Assembly: GCA_029204225.1 (NCBI GenBank)
Contig: CM055095.1
Span: 43,114,223-43,178,222, forward strand
DNA: 64,000 bases
Source: Diphasiastrum complanatum
Taxonomy: Eukaryota > Streptophyta > Lycopodiopsida > Lycopodiales > Lycopodiaceae
Direction of reading: 5' to 3'
Shown here: one piece after another, positions 33,560 to 43,773 of the stretch
Layout of the letters: each line of letters opens with the position of its first letter
How positions within the stretch are numbered: position 1 is the stretch's first letter
The notes under the pieces: model-generated
What the model saw: the letters and a program-made list of their open reading frames with translations, nothing else
What the model was told of the DNA's origin: nothing
The model's database searches: none
Translations under genes and position numbers: made by a program

Positions 33560-33772
33560 TAAGCATATTTCTCCTAGCTTTGCTGATAAATAAGCCTACT
33601 ATCAAAAGTTGACTCTCACAATTACAGTTTAAACTAAATGCTAGCTGAATAGAAATTGCATGAGAATATTACTCAATAAGTTCTGCACTGTTTTTCTTAA
33701 TCTGTAGAGATAAGCAAAATCCTCTTAAGTTTGTTGATAAATTAGCCTTTTATCGAAGGCTAACTCTCACAA
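33560..33772. repeat. 62-bp direct repeat bordering element D
   Basis: TAAGCATATTTCTCCTAG...ACTCTCACAA (33560-33621) recurs as TAAGCAAAATCCTCTTAA...ACTCTCACAA (33711-33772). Element D begins exactly at the end of the second copy. Confidence 0.75.
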
Positions 33773-34530
33773 TGTTGGAGGGTTTGCGGATCCCAAGGCA
33801 ACCCTAACCCTAGTTAATAAGTGAGAGGGATTTGGCACCCTGCGTGTGTAAGTCCAACCCCATGATCACGTAGTTATTTGATTAACTAGAATGTTAATAA
33901 AAGGACTTTAGGCATTTTTGTGGGACTTTTAATGTCGCAGGGCCTAAATGTCAAGTTAGTGAATAAAGTTGGGTTTCCCTCCAATTTTTATGGTTCCCAC
34001 ACTTTTTTAAATTTGAATAAAAAGAGAGACAAGACTGGACCAATAGGATTCAGAGGCCAGGGTCCTCCTCTCTACTATAAAAAGGGACCAACTCGAGTTG
34101 CTCCTCATGTTCATTTCCTCATTGCAATAAAGCAGATTGGTTCTCTTTAGAAATGGATTGATGAATGTCCTTGCGCTTCCTCTCTTTTCTTCCATTTCTC
34201 ATGCTTTCTTTGGATTTTGCTAATTGTTGGATTTGATCATTATTGGGATTGCTATTTCTTATGCTTTTTGTGAGAGAGAAAGAGAGAGAGAGAAGAGTAA
34301 GTTTCTATCATTGTTGTGGATTTAGGGTTAATGGAAGTAGGGTTAATGGATGTAGTGTTAATGCTTAGTGTTAATGGATGTTAGTGTTAGATCCTCCATT
34401 CATGTTGAAATCTGAACTATACTATCGCTCGCATGGGAACGAAACTACGCGTAACAACTAACTCCGTCTCTTTGATGCTAGATTGACTAGATCTTGGATT
34501 CAGGTTAGGCAAGGAAAGAAACCCACTACA
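33773..34530 (+). repeat. 5' LTR of element D
   Basis: 758 bp, TGTTGGAGGGTTTGCGG ... ACCCACTACA. A CTACTATAAAAAGGG TATA candidate lies near 34072-34086. A GA-rich tract lies near 34270-34300. The first ~245 bp match 46738-46982. Confidence 0.92.
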
Positions 34531-34533
34531 ATT

Positions 34534-34553
34534 TTGGCTCCGTTGTCGAGGAG
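34534..34553 (+). other. Primer binding site of element D
   Basis: TTGGCTCCGTTGTCGAGGAG three bases after the LTR is a variant of the TTGGCGCCGTTGCCGGGGA-type PBS of plant gypsy elements. Confidence 0.85.
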
Positions 34554-35754
34554 CTACGCCAATTTTTTAGTTTGCAGCATGTTTGGCTGATGGTTATCTT
34601 GCATTAGGCATCTTGTCGTGGCATGAATAGTGTTAAAATTGCATTGTAGGGATAGTTTGGGATTGATTTTGATAGATCTTGAGTGGATTTGCTTGTTTGA
34701 AATATAATATGATTATTAAACAGGAAAAGCTTTACAGATCACTAATCTTAACATCCATTTGGATCTGAGATATCAGAGAAAATAACAAAAATCGGTCGAA
34801 TCTGCCAAATTTGGTCAAAAAGAGGCAAAAAGCGTCATCAGAGCCCAGAACTTTTTACCCTCTTTCAGGAAACCTTTGCCGAGTTGCAGACACCTTCAAT
34901 TTTGTTTACAAAACTTTCAAGTTGAAGGGCAAAGATTAATTCCCAGCAGATTTCCAGAAACATCATAAAAACCACCAAAAAACACCAAAAATTATCAAAA
35001 TCCTAAAAAAATACAGAAAAAGAATCTTTGCCCAATTCACTGTGCTTAGATGTGATTCAAATCTATCTACTGCCAGGTTGGCAAAAAATAACACCAAAAA
35101 TAGAAAGGTTTTCAGAGGATCATTTGTCATATTGTCATATTTTTGCCAAAATAGTCACTTTTTTGCAAAATTACCAGTATTACTCTTGATCCTTCGCCAG
35201 AACCTTCATCGAGTTTTCAGAATATTCTATTTATATAAAAAATACTATTTTTGAGTTCGACGAAGATTTATCTTGATCAGATCACAAAAAATCTTGATTT
35301 TTAACCTCGTCAGATCACAAGAACTGTATTTTCTTGTGTCAGAAACCTTCGTCCGGTTGTCCATAGTTTTATCTGTGTCAGATCTTCCATCTAAGAAATC
35401 GGCGAAGGTTATTTTTCAAGAATTTGCCAGAAAAGTGTTCAGAAAGTTTTTATCCCAAAATAGCACTGTTGAACCTTCGCCTAGCTAACCTTCACCTAGA
35501 TAACCTTCGCCAGTCCTAGTTTTAGTTTCTGATTTTCCAAATCAAGTCTCTATCAAAATTTGGATCATATCTGATATATTTTGAACTAGACTCTGAAAGA
35601 TTTATCATTTTTGAGAAGTATTGATTGATCAAATTTTGGGTAGTTTTTCATCATATAGAATCAGATTCTTGAAAAGTGGAATAGAGCTAGCAGATCTAAT
35701 CTGAGATAGTTTTTGAAAAAATCTATATCCAATCACATTATCAATTTGATCTAA
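34554..35754 (+). other. Leader of element D with CCTTCGCC motifs
   Basis: About 1.2 kb without coding support. It carries repeated CCTTCGCC / GGCGAAGG variants, notably at about 35191, 35400, 35473 and 35503, often preceded by GAA. The same motif recurs in the spacer after integrase (43200-43525). Confidence 0.7.
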
Positions 35755-36716
35755 ATGGCTGCCCCTGGAGCTGCTCCTGGAGGTGCTCCACAGAAGGTCA
35801 ATCCAATTATTGTTAGAAGAGCACCCTGATTGGATCTACCCAAATATAATGGATTAACAGATCTAGATCGATTTCTTCAGATCTATGCTGAATCATGTGA
35901 GGTCTATGGTGAGATTTATCCTCAAGATAAACTTAAGCTGTTTCCTATGGCCTTAACAGACGCAGCACAAGATTGGTACTGTAACCAAGATGAAACTGAG
36001 CATACAGATTGGGAGGTTGTTAAACGAGCCCTTACCACATGGTCCAAACCACGGAAGTTTACGGAAGACCCTTTCCTACCTTTAAGTAAAATTAAAATGG
36101 GAAAGCGGGAAATGGTTCGAGATTACATCGAAAGAGTGAAACGTCTTAGATCTGAATGTGAGCCTGAGCTGATTAATGAAAATGCCATGATTATGTGGTC
36201 TTTGTCAGGTCTATCTAAACGGATCAGACGTGAACTGAAACACCATAATGAATATGTACTTTTGCAAAATGCAATGGATGATGCAATTCGGGAGGAGGAT
36301 GAAGATTCAGATGATGAGCCGAATGTCAGTATGTTGCCTTATACAGCAGGGCAGACTACTACGACATCCACCACTATTGCATCTGCAGAAATGATGCTCA
36401 AGAATGCCAATGCTACTGCAGAAATGATGCTCAATGAGTTCGAGAAACGAAGACCCAGCAAAAACAGATGGAAAAGTTGCAGTTGCAATTTGATGAGAAG
36501 ATGAAAGCATTGGAAAATTTCCACGGAGAAGCGAACAAGGAACCTGAGAAGTTTGCAAAGACTTTTCCTACCAGGAAAAATGTCTGGTGTTCTATTTGTA
36601 TAGGAAATCACACAGTGAACGAGTGTCCTCAATTGAAAAAACGAATGGAAATCAGTGTTTGTCATCTGTGTAATTCACCTGACCATGAGACTGCCTTTTG
36701 CAACTTCAACCCTTAG
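35755..36716 (+). pseudogene. gag: Element D gag (capsid and first zinc knuckles)
   Basis: An ATG at 35755 opens MAAPGAAPGGAPQKVNP, followed by a TGA at 35827, then a Gag core: DLPKYNGLTDLDRFLQIY, PQDKLKLFPMALTDAAQDWY, GKREMVRDYIERVKRL. After a frameshift near 36470-36500 come a coiled segment and two knuckles, CSICIGNHTVNEC and CHLCNSPDHETAFC. The arrangement is typical of gypsy Gag (retrotransposon gag domain followed by CCHC). Broken by at least one stop and one frameshift. Confidence 0.88.
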
Positions 36717-37431
36717 GATGATTCAGCAACGGTATGTCCAGATGGGATATCGAGATCTACAATACGGAGGCAATCCAGCAGCAAGACTACGACAATCTAC
36801 TCTTGGATACCCGGAGCGTCTAGCCTTGCCTGCCCCACCAAAGCACTCCGCTCCTCCTGCCAATTTGATGGAACCAGAACCATATGGAAGTGCTGAGCAA
36901 TGGAGCTATGGTAATGATCAGGAAAGTGGATCTTCAGAACAGTATGCCATTTATGTTGCCACTCAACAACAAGCCTCGAGAAATTGGGCCAGAGCACCAC
37001 TTGGATGCTTTGCATGTGGAGAAAATCATAGAGTTGCAGAATGTCCAAATAAAGGAAAATTTGTACCATTATGTCGTAACTATGGATATGGGCATTGCTA
37101 TAAAGACTGTCCAGCAAGACCGAAGCCACCACCAGCTATAGCACCTATAAATTTGATAACAATCAAGCAAGGATCGGTAGCTCATAATAAACCAAGTGCA
37201 CCCTTGATGGTGGTCACCAGAGCACAAAAGCAAAAAGAACCAGTAGTGGATTCAGTACCCGTTGATTCTATACGATTGAACGATACACCAACAGCATCGG
37301 AAGTTTATCCAAATCTTAATGCCAAAAAACAAAGATATCAGGATATGAGACAGTGGATTAAGCATCTGCAAGAAGAAGAGGAACTTGAAGCTGCTAAAGT
37401 AACAGCTGAAGTTCGGTCTTCACCATTGTAG
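36717..37431 (+). pseudogene. Element D gag-pol connector with further Cys knuckles
   Basis: Open in the frame beginning before 36717: Tyr/Gln-rich YVQMGYRDLQYGG, then GCFACGENHRVAECPNKGKF and CRNYGYGHCYKDC, then a Lys/Glu-rich tail (KHLQEEEELEAAK). Two more CCHC-like knuckles make four in total, more than most gypsy Gag proteins. Confidence 0.75.
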
Positions 37432-37455
37432 CCTTCAAGAAATTTACGTACGGAT

Positions 37456-38721
37456 ATGAATGATCAATTACATCATCATGAAGAACCCTTCAAGATGTCG
37501 GAGCCGAAAGCACCGCATACAGAATCACTCATGAATATTTTGTCTAGCAAGATCAATATTTCATTCGGAGAGCTTCTAAAGTTGGTGCCAAAAGCAAAAG
37601 AAGTCTTAGCACGAAAGTTAGCTCAAGAAGAATCAGAAGACCATCATGAGCCGCTCTTTTGTGCTGGATTTGAAGAATCTAACGATGTACTACATGTTGG
37701 AGCAGCTTGGGAAAGTGAACAAAAGAATATCGCCCTGCCAATACAACATAGACAATTTTCTAAAGAAGCAGCCGTGATAGACGGCGGTTCAGGAGTTAAC
37801 CTGATTTCTACAAAGCTATGTACAAAATGGGGCCTTACAAAGATTAAGTCTGCTACTTTTGCTATTAAGCTAGCTGATTAAACGACGGTTCGTCCAAGAG
37901 GAATGCTGGAAGATATACCTGTCAGGATTGCAGGAGTATAGTTCGTCATTACTTTTGTCGTGATGGACTTACCAGCAGCACCAAATGTCTACCGAGTTCT
38001 CTTAGGACATCCATGGTTACGAGTTGCGCAAGTAATTCATAACTGGGGTACCGGCAAAATCACTTTTGAAAATTGTGAACGTGCAGTTAAAATTGATCCT
38101 ACGACTTGGACTATCAAGCCAGTGGTTCAAAAAGCGGATGACGATTCATCAACAACGGATCACATTTGTGATCAACCAGAGAAAAAATTGGGAGTTCACT
38201 ACAATTCTCAAATAGATACTATCATTTGGAACGAAGCTCTTGCAACAATTGATTGTACAGTAGGATATATGTGTCAACAAGATATTCAATCAGAGATGAG
38301 CAAGATTTCCTTGTTAGATCAAACTTTGGATACGCCAATCACATTTCCACTAAATGTGTTGAATGTAGCCTGGATATCAATGGAACTTATACCAGATCCA
38401 ATTGAGGATGATCTCATACCAATGAGCCATGCCTTAACTTATGATGGCAATGCAGAACTTACGGATGAACAGATTCTACATCATATGGATTTGACCAGAT
38501 TTGGAGTGCATAATGTTCCTGATGAACCAACAATCAAATCGTCCAAAGTAGCTATATTGAAGGGAGACAGGATGACAGGTTTGATGACGAAGAAACAAGC
38601 AAATCAACATTATAATACGGTCCTAAAATGCAAAAAAATTTCTCAAAAGATTGATTTAAAGGAAGTGCCACCTCTATTGGATAAAGACAAAGGAAAAGTC
38701 AAGAATGATTCTTCAAGTTAG
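37456..38721 (+). pseudogene. Element D protease and PR-RT linker
   Basis: AAVIDGGSGVNLISTKLC near 37768-37822 is an aspartic protease active site of the plant gypsy DGGS type. After TAA at 37879 and TAG at 37939 the frame resumes with VVMDLPAAPNVYRVLLGHPW (C-terminal protease flap region) and a linker that ends LDKDKGKVKNDSSS. The linker (MSHALTYDGNAELTDEQI) is also found in element E. Confidence 0.85.
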
Positions 38722-39996
38722 ATCTCCAGCAAGACATCATCGTCTAGGAAGTCTTCACCTGAGAAGAAAGATTTATCATCCCGGAAGTCATCACCTCCAC
38801 GATCAGCTCCTGCTAGGAAGACTAAACGAAGATCCAAGACAAGTCCTTTCGAAAAAGAACAAGAAAATGTAGTCCAGCATGATATGCCAGAGCATTTTAA
38901 ACGTTATACACTGGATGATGTGGTTATCATGTTACGTAAAGCACATTGTGAACCTGAAGAACACATGCTGAAATCTAAAGAGGTTTGCGATGGCCCAACT
39001 AGGACGCAGCCAATGAATCTTGTAGAACCAGGAGAACCAGAAAAGATTGTACAAGTGGGATCACAACTTACTCCTGAATAGTATCAAGCACTTCGTTTGC
39101 TACTTATTAAGTATCAAGATTGTTTTGCATGGACTTATCAAGATTTGAAGGGTATTCCGACATCAGTCATTGAACATACCATACCTTTAGTACCTGAAGC
39201 AGTACCAAAGGTTACAAAGTTCTATCGCTATAATCCTAATGTGGTAGATCTGATAAAGAAAGAACTTCAGAGATTGCTTGATGCCGATTTCATTTATGAG
39301 ATCGAGCATACTGAATGGATTTCACCGATTGTCATTGTTCCTAAGAAAAATGAGAAATTGCAAATCTATGTGAATCTCAAAGCATTGAATAAAGTGACAT
39401 GGAAGGATCACTTTCCATTACCTTTTATTGAAAGCATTTTGGATCGCCTTGCTGGAGCGGAAGCTTATAGTTTCTTGGATGGATTTAGTGGTCACAATCA
39501 GGTTAAGATTGCACCTACTGATCGCCACAAAACTGCTTTTGCAACAGAATGGGGAACCTGTGCTTACAAAGTAATGTCGTTTGGACTCTGTAATGCACCA
39601 AGTTCATTCCAAGGAGTAATGCAATTGGCCTTTAAAGATTATCTGCATAAATTTCTTGAAATTTACTTGGACAACTTGGGAGTTCATAATACAGATACAG
39701 ACCACCTGGATCGATTGGAGAAAGTCTTTGAAAGATGCCCCAAATATCAAATTTCTCTAAATCCAGAAAAATGCCAGATATGGGTTTCTCACGGAGTGGT
39801 GTTTGGACATGTGATATCAAGACATGGTATTGCCACCGATTATTCTAAGATCAAAGTTATTGTGGAATTGTCACCACCAGCAACAATTCAAGGAGTTTAT
39901 GTGTTTATGGGTCATGCGAACTACTATCAAATTTTCATTATCTTCTTTGCGGATTTAGCACGACCTATATACAGATTAACTGTTGTTCCTATTTAG
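38722..39996 (+). pseudogene. Element D reverse transcriptase
   Basis: RT motifs in order: IEHTIPLVPEAVPKVTKFYR, WISPIVIVPKKN, DHFPLPFIESILDRLAG, FLDGFSGHNQV (first catalytic Asp), AFATEWGTCAYKVMSFGLC, and IYLDNLGVH at about 39658-39684. The last replaces the catalytic YxDD by YLDN, so polymerisation should be lost. Flanked by stops at 39079-39081 and 39994-39996. Confidence 0.9.
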
Positions 39997-40596
39997 ACAG
40001 TAGGGGCGTTAGAAGCCTTTGAAAAGTTAAAAAAAAACATTATCTTCAGCACCAATACTGCGTTCTCCAGATTGGACATTAGAGTTTCATGTTCATACGG
40101 ACGTCTCAAAATACGCCATTGGATCAGTTTTGACGCAGCCAAGTGACTATAAGAAGGATTATCCTATACGATTTGCAAGCAGACAGCTTACAGATCCAGA
40201 GAATAATTATTTAACAACAGAACGTGAAGCATTAGCCATGATTTTTTCTGTTTGGAAATTTCGTCACTATCTCATGGAAACGCACTTTGCATTTTATAAG
40301 GATCATCAACCGTTACTTTACTTGGTAAATAAGACGTGTAATATTGGACGTATTGCAAGATGGTTATTATTATTGACTGAATTTGACTTTCGAATTGTGG
40401 TCAGAAAGAGGAAGCAACATTATCTAGCCGATTACATTTCACGAATTGAATCTGCACCAGTTAATACTGAAGTGGATGATGAACTGCCAGATGCTACGTT
40501 ATTTTATGTTGAAGCAGTACCTGAGTGGGCAGCAAATATTGTTGAGTACCTGATGCTAGGACAACCGAATGACTCTTTGACAAAAGTACAGAAAAG
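39997..40596 (+). pseudogene. Element D RNase H
   Basis: Begins in one frame as VGALEAFEKLKKNI and continues, after a frameshift near 40080-40130, as YPIRFASRQLTDPENNYLTT and EREALAMIFSVWKFRHYL, then KQHYLADYISRIESAP. It ends at the TIR element inserted at 40597. The first RNase H Asp region is frame-disrupted. Confidence 0.85.
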
Positions 40597-41791
40597 CATT
40601 AGAGCCTTTTTGGACTCAAAAAGGGCCTTTTTATTAATTATAATTAGTGTTAATGATGACATGTGTACCAATAAGAGAGTGACAACTGAGATGGAATGGT
40701 CCATATGACATGGCACATCGAATGGTGTAAAATAGATCTCCAGATTCTAACCCACCCACTAACTCTCCTCTAACTCTACTTGTTCAACCCATAGTAATGA
40801 TGATTTGACAAGGCTCAAATTTAAATTTTAAATAAAACTATAACCGTTTTTTCAAGCCCTTCAGAATTCATATTTTTAAGCTTGGAATGAGTGAAAAGGG
40901 GGCCCAATATTTCATTGGGCACCCATATTGAAAAAAAATTCAAAAAAAAAGTTGGGGGGATGGGGAATTGGGGTACAATATACCCCCCCTTAGTACACCC
41001 CCTCCCCCCTTGTGTACCTCGCCGCCCGCCTCCCCCTTGTATCGCCCCCTTGTGTACCTGCTGGCTATGCTGGCCAGCGGGCCCCCACAGTCTTCCCTCT
41101 GGGCCGCTAGCCCAACTGAGGGCACATGGCCCGGAGGGACCCATGAGCCTCCCTTCCCCACCTCTCTACACGAAAATCGAGGGGAGAGGAGTGTGTCGCG
41201 CCACCAGCCTGCGTGTGCCCAAGAGAGCTAGTGGCTTTCAGTGGGCGCTACTATCCCCTCCGAGACACGGGCTTGGGTGAGCGCGCAGCACAAGTTTGGC
41301 ATCCAAGGCAACCACCCTCCATGCAAGGTACGATAGGGAGTGGTCCCGAGGCTAAGGTGGCGCTTTTGAGCTACTGCGCCCCCAAACGGCCTAGCGGGCC
41401 GAAGGGGAGCAAGGTTTGGGGGAGACAGGTGTGTGGATGCACAGCCCCCCTCCTTACAATTGTGCGGGGGGGAGTGGAGGGTTTGTACTCTCATCCCCCA
41501 TCCCTCCCAAAAAAAATTTAAATTTTTTGTCAAAATGGGGGCCCAAATAAATATTGGGCCCCCTTTTCTTTCAGTCCAAGTTAAAAAATAAACCGTTTGA
41601 AGGGTTTGAAATAATTGCAACTTTTTTAATTTGTTACACTAGGCGTAGGTAAAGTCTATTGAGCTATGAATTAACTCATGATAAACCCAAGGTGATTGCA
41701 ACGTGGGACAATTAATAAATTAATTAATCTTGATCAACAAACACGTTTAGGCAAGGAAGAGGCCCTTTTGAGTTCAAAAAGGGCCCTAATG
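40597..41791. mobile_element. 1.2-kb TIR element with GC-rich core inserted in D
   Basis: Left end CATTAGAGCCTTTTTGGACT; right end read backwards CATTAGGGCCCTTTTTGAAC. Inverted similarity resumes nearer the core (GGGGGCCCAATATTT on both sides, with AAAAAAATT runs), so the terminal repeats are long, perhaps 300 bp, and patchy. The core, about 40960-41520, is strikingly GC-rich with C-runs. No transposase was found. Comparison with fragment H (reverse complement of about 10590-10640) indicates the empty site AAAAG/ACAATTGATTC with no duplicated bases. The short internal ORFs overlap on both strands and are not convincing genes. A Pack-MULE-like or fold-back element are alternatives. Confidence 0.78.
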
Positions 41792-42981
41792 ACAATTGAT
41801 TCATAAGGCTCAACCTTATCAATTAATTGCAGGACAATTGTATCGTCGTGGATCAGATAATATTTTACGAAGATGTGTTTTACAGCATGAAGTACCAGAT
41901 CTAATCATGTTTTTACATGATGGCATGGGTGGAGGACACTTCTTTATAGATATTACTGTTCGCAAACTTTTGCAATCCGGTTGGTGGCCTACGCTTTATA
42001 AGGACACAGAACATTTTATTCAGACATGTGATGTCTGCCAGCGAGCACGACGACCTACTCGACAGAATTATAAACCCTTACATCCGGTTTTATCGCAAGC
42101 ACCATTTGAAAAATGGGGACTGGATTATGTTGGTCCTGTTCATCCCGCCGCTCAAGGATCTCGGGCTCGCTACATTATCGTCGCAATTGATTATATGACC
42201 AAGTGGGTTGAAGCCAAAGCTGTCAAAGTAGCTGATGCAAAATCTACAGCTAAGTTTCTATATGAAAATATTATTGTCAGATTTGGATGTCCTATCAAAA
42301 TTGTCAGTGATCAGGGTACACACTTTGTTAATCAAACAATAAAGTGTTTACTGAAAGATTTTTTTGTTATACATAGATTTAGTACTCCCTATTATCCTAG
42401 AGGGAATGGCCAAGCTGAATGTTCCAATAAGATTCTCTGCACCATTATTACAAAGACAGTTGGAGTCGCTCTGATTGAGAACATAAACTGTATGCAGCAT
42501 TATGGGCATTCAGAACCGCTTACAAAAATAGTACAAATCAAACACCTTTTCAACTGGTTTATGGTCAAGATGCTGTTATGCCAATTGAATTTTTAATCCC
42601 ATCTTTACGCATAGCAGCAACAGAACGGTTAAATGATGATCAGTCTTTCAACTTTGTCATGATGCGTTGCACAAATTATGTGAAATCCGATTGATGGCAG
42701 TTCATGCCTTAGCAGCAGAGAAAGCCCGCCGCAAGGCATGGCACAATCGTCGATTGCACAAGAAAGATCTGGAAGAAGGACATCTTGTATTGATGTACAA
42801 AACCAAGCTGATCAAGGGTAAGTTAGAGTTTACTAGGGAAGGCCCGTATAAAGTGAAGGAAATCATGAACTATGGTGCAGTAATTCTTGAGCACTTGGAT
42901 GGGAAACGATTTGATACTCCGGTAAATGACAGCCGATTACGTAAGTTTCGCCAGCTTGCTCCGCCACTTCAACAAGCCTGA
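41792..42981 (+). pseudogene. Element D integrase
   Basis: Zinc-finger region with LIAGQLYRRG, HDGMGGGHFF and CDVCQRARR; core with KWGLDYVGP (D), IVSDQGTHF (D) and GNGQAECSNK (E); then a frameshift near 42560-42600 and a C-terminal domain with KLEFTREGPYKVKEIM, matching the GPY/F module. All three catalytic acids are present but the frame is broken and an in-frame stop separates the two parts. Confidence 0.9.
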
Positions 42982-43773
42982 TCTCAATATATGTTTTCAT
43001 TTTTTATGTTTTCAATTTTTTGTTTTCAGTATTTAATTTGCTGACTTTTTTGAAAAAAGACAGTTGAAAAAAAAAATAAAAATAAAAAAATAAGGAAAGA
43101 CTGATGAGCAAGAGTCAGGAAGTCATTAGCATAAGGAAACGGAGCACAGTATTTTTATGGAAAATGACTTACAAAACCACTGTTTTGGGTTGGTTTAGCC
43201 AATACAGTATCAGAAACCTTCGTTGAGCTCTCAGACTGTACATCCACCGTTGATTTATCTAAATTGAGGTGGGCGAAGGTTTCTGACAAGAAAAAATTCA
43301 ATTTTTGAGTCAGGCGAATGTTTAGTGATGTGTCGTTTTGGGAACCTTCGCCGAACATCATAACATCATTATGAACCTTCGCCGACATGCTAGATGATCT
43401 TAAAATGTCAAAATTAGGTTGTCCATAGGTTCAGATTATGGAAAAAAACATTTATGACAATACCTGGGCGAAGGACCCTCCTGGGCGAAGGTTCATCCTT
43501 CGCCAGCCCTGAAAAACGTTCGCCTCATAGGTTCAGACCTCCTATTTTTACAGTACTATACATGCTTGCAAATTTTTGTTCAGAACTGATCAGCCCAACT
43601 ACTATTCAGTGTAATGGACCCACCAAATTCACCTATAAGTTGGCTGAATTCGATTCATTCCTCACTTGTGCTAGCGAAGCTCTTGCGAATTTTTCTTGCG
43701 ACCAAAGCCTTCCAAATTTCCTGCATTTCCTTTTGATACATTCTCACGCGATTATAATTCCTTTCTGATCATC
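42982..43773 (+). other. Spacer between integrase and ORF3 with GGCGAAGG hairpin
   Basis: Non-coding. Several CCTTCGCC/GGCGAAGG copies occur, including a perfect 8-bp hairpin, GGCGAAGG 43484-43491, loop TTCAT, CCTTCGCC 43497-43504. Element E has the same hairpin at 53488-53508. Confidence 0.7.

Noticed and set aside
40821-41620. Genes on either strand of the GC-rich core
   Set aside because: All frames stay open because stop codons are rare in GC-rich DNA; overlapping frames on both strands, low-complexity Pro/Gly/Ser composition, no motif.
40597-41791. PIF/Harbinger insertion with TTA target duplication
   Set aside because: TTA on the left and TAA on the right are inverted, not direct, and both belong to the CATTAG/CTAATG termini shared with the MITE.
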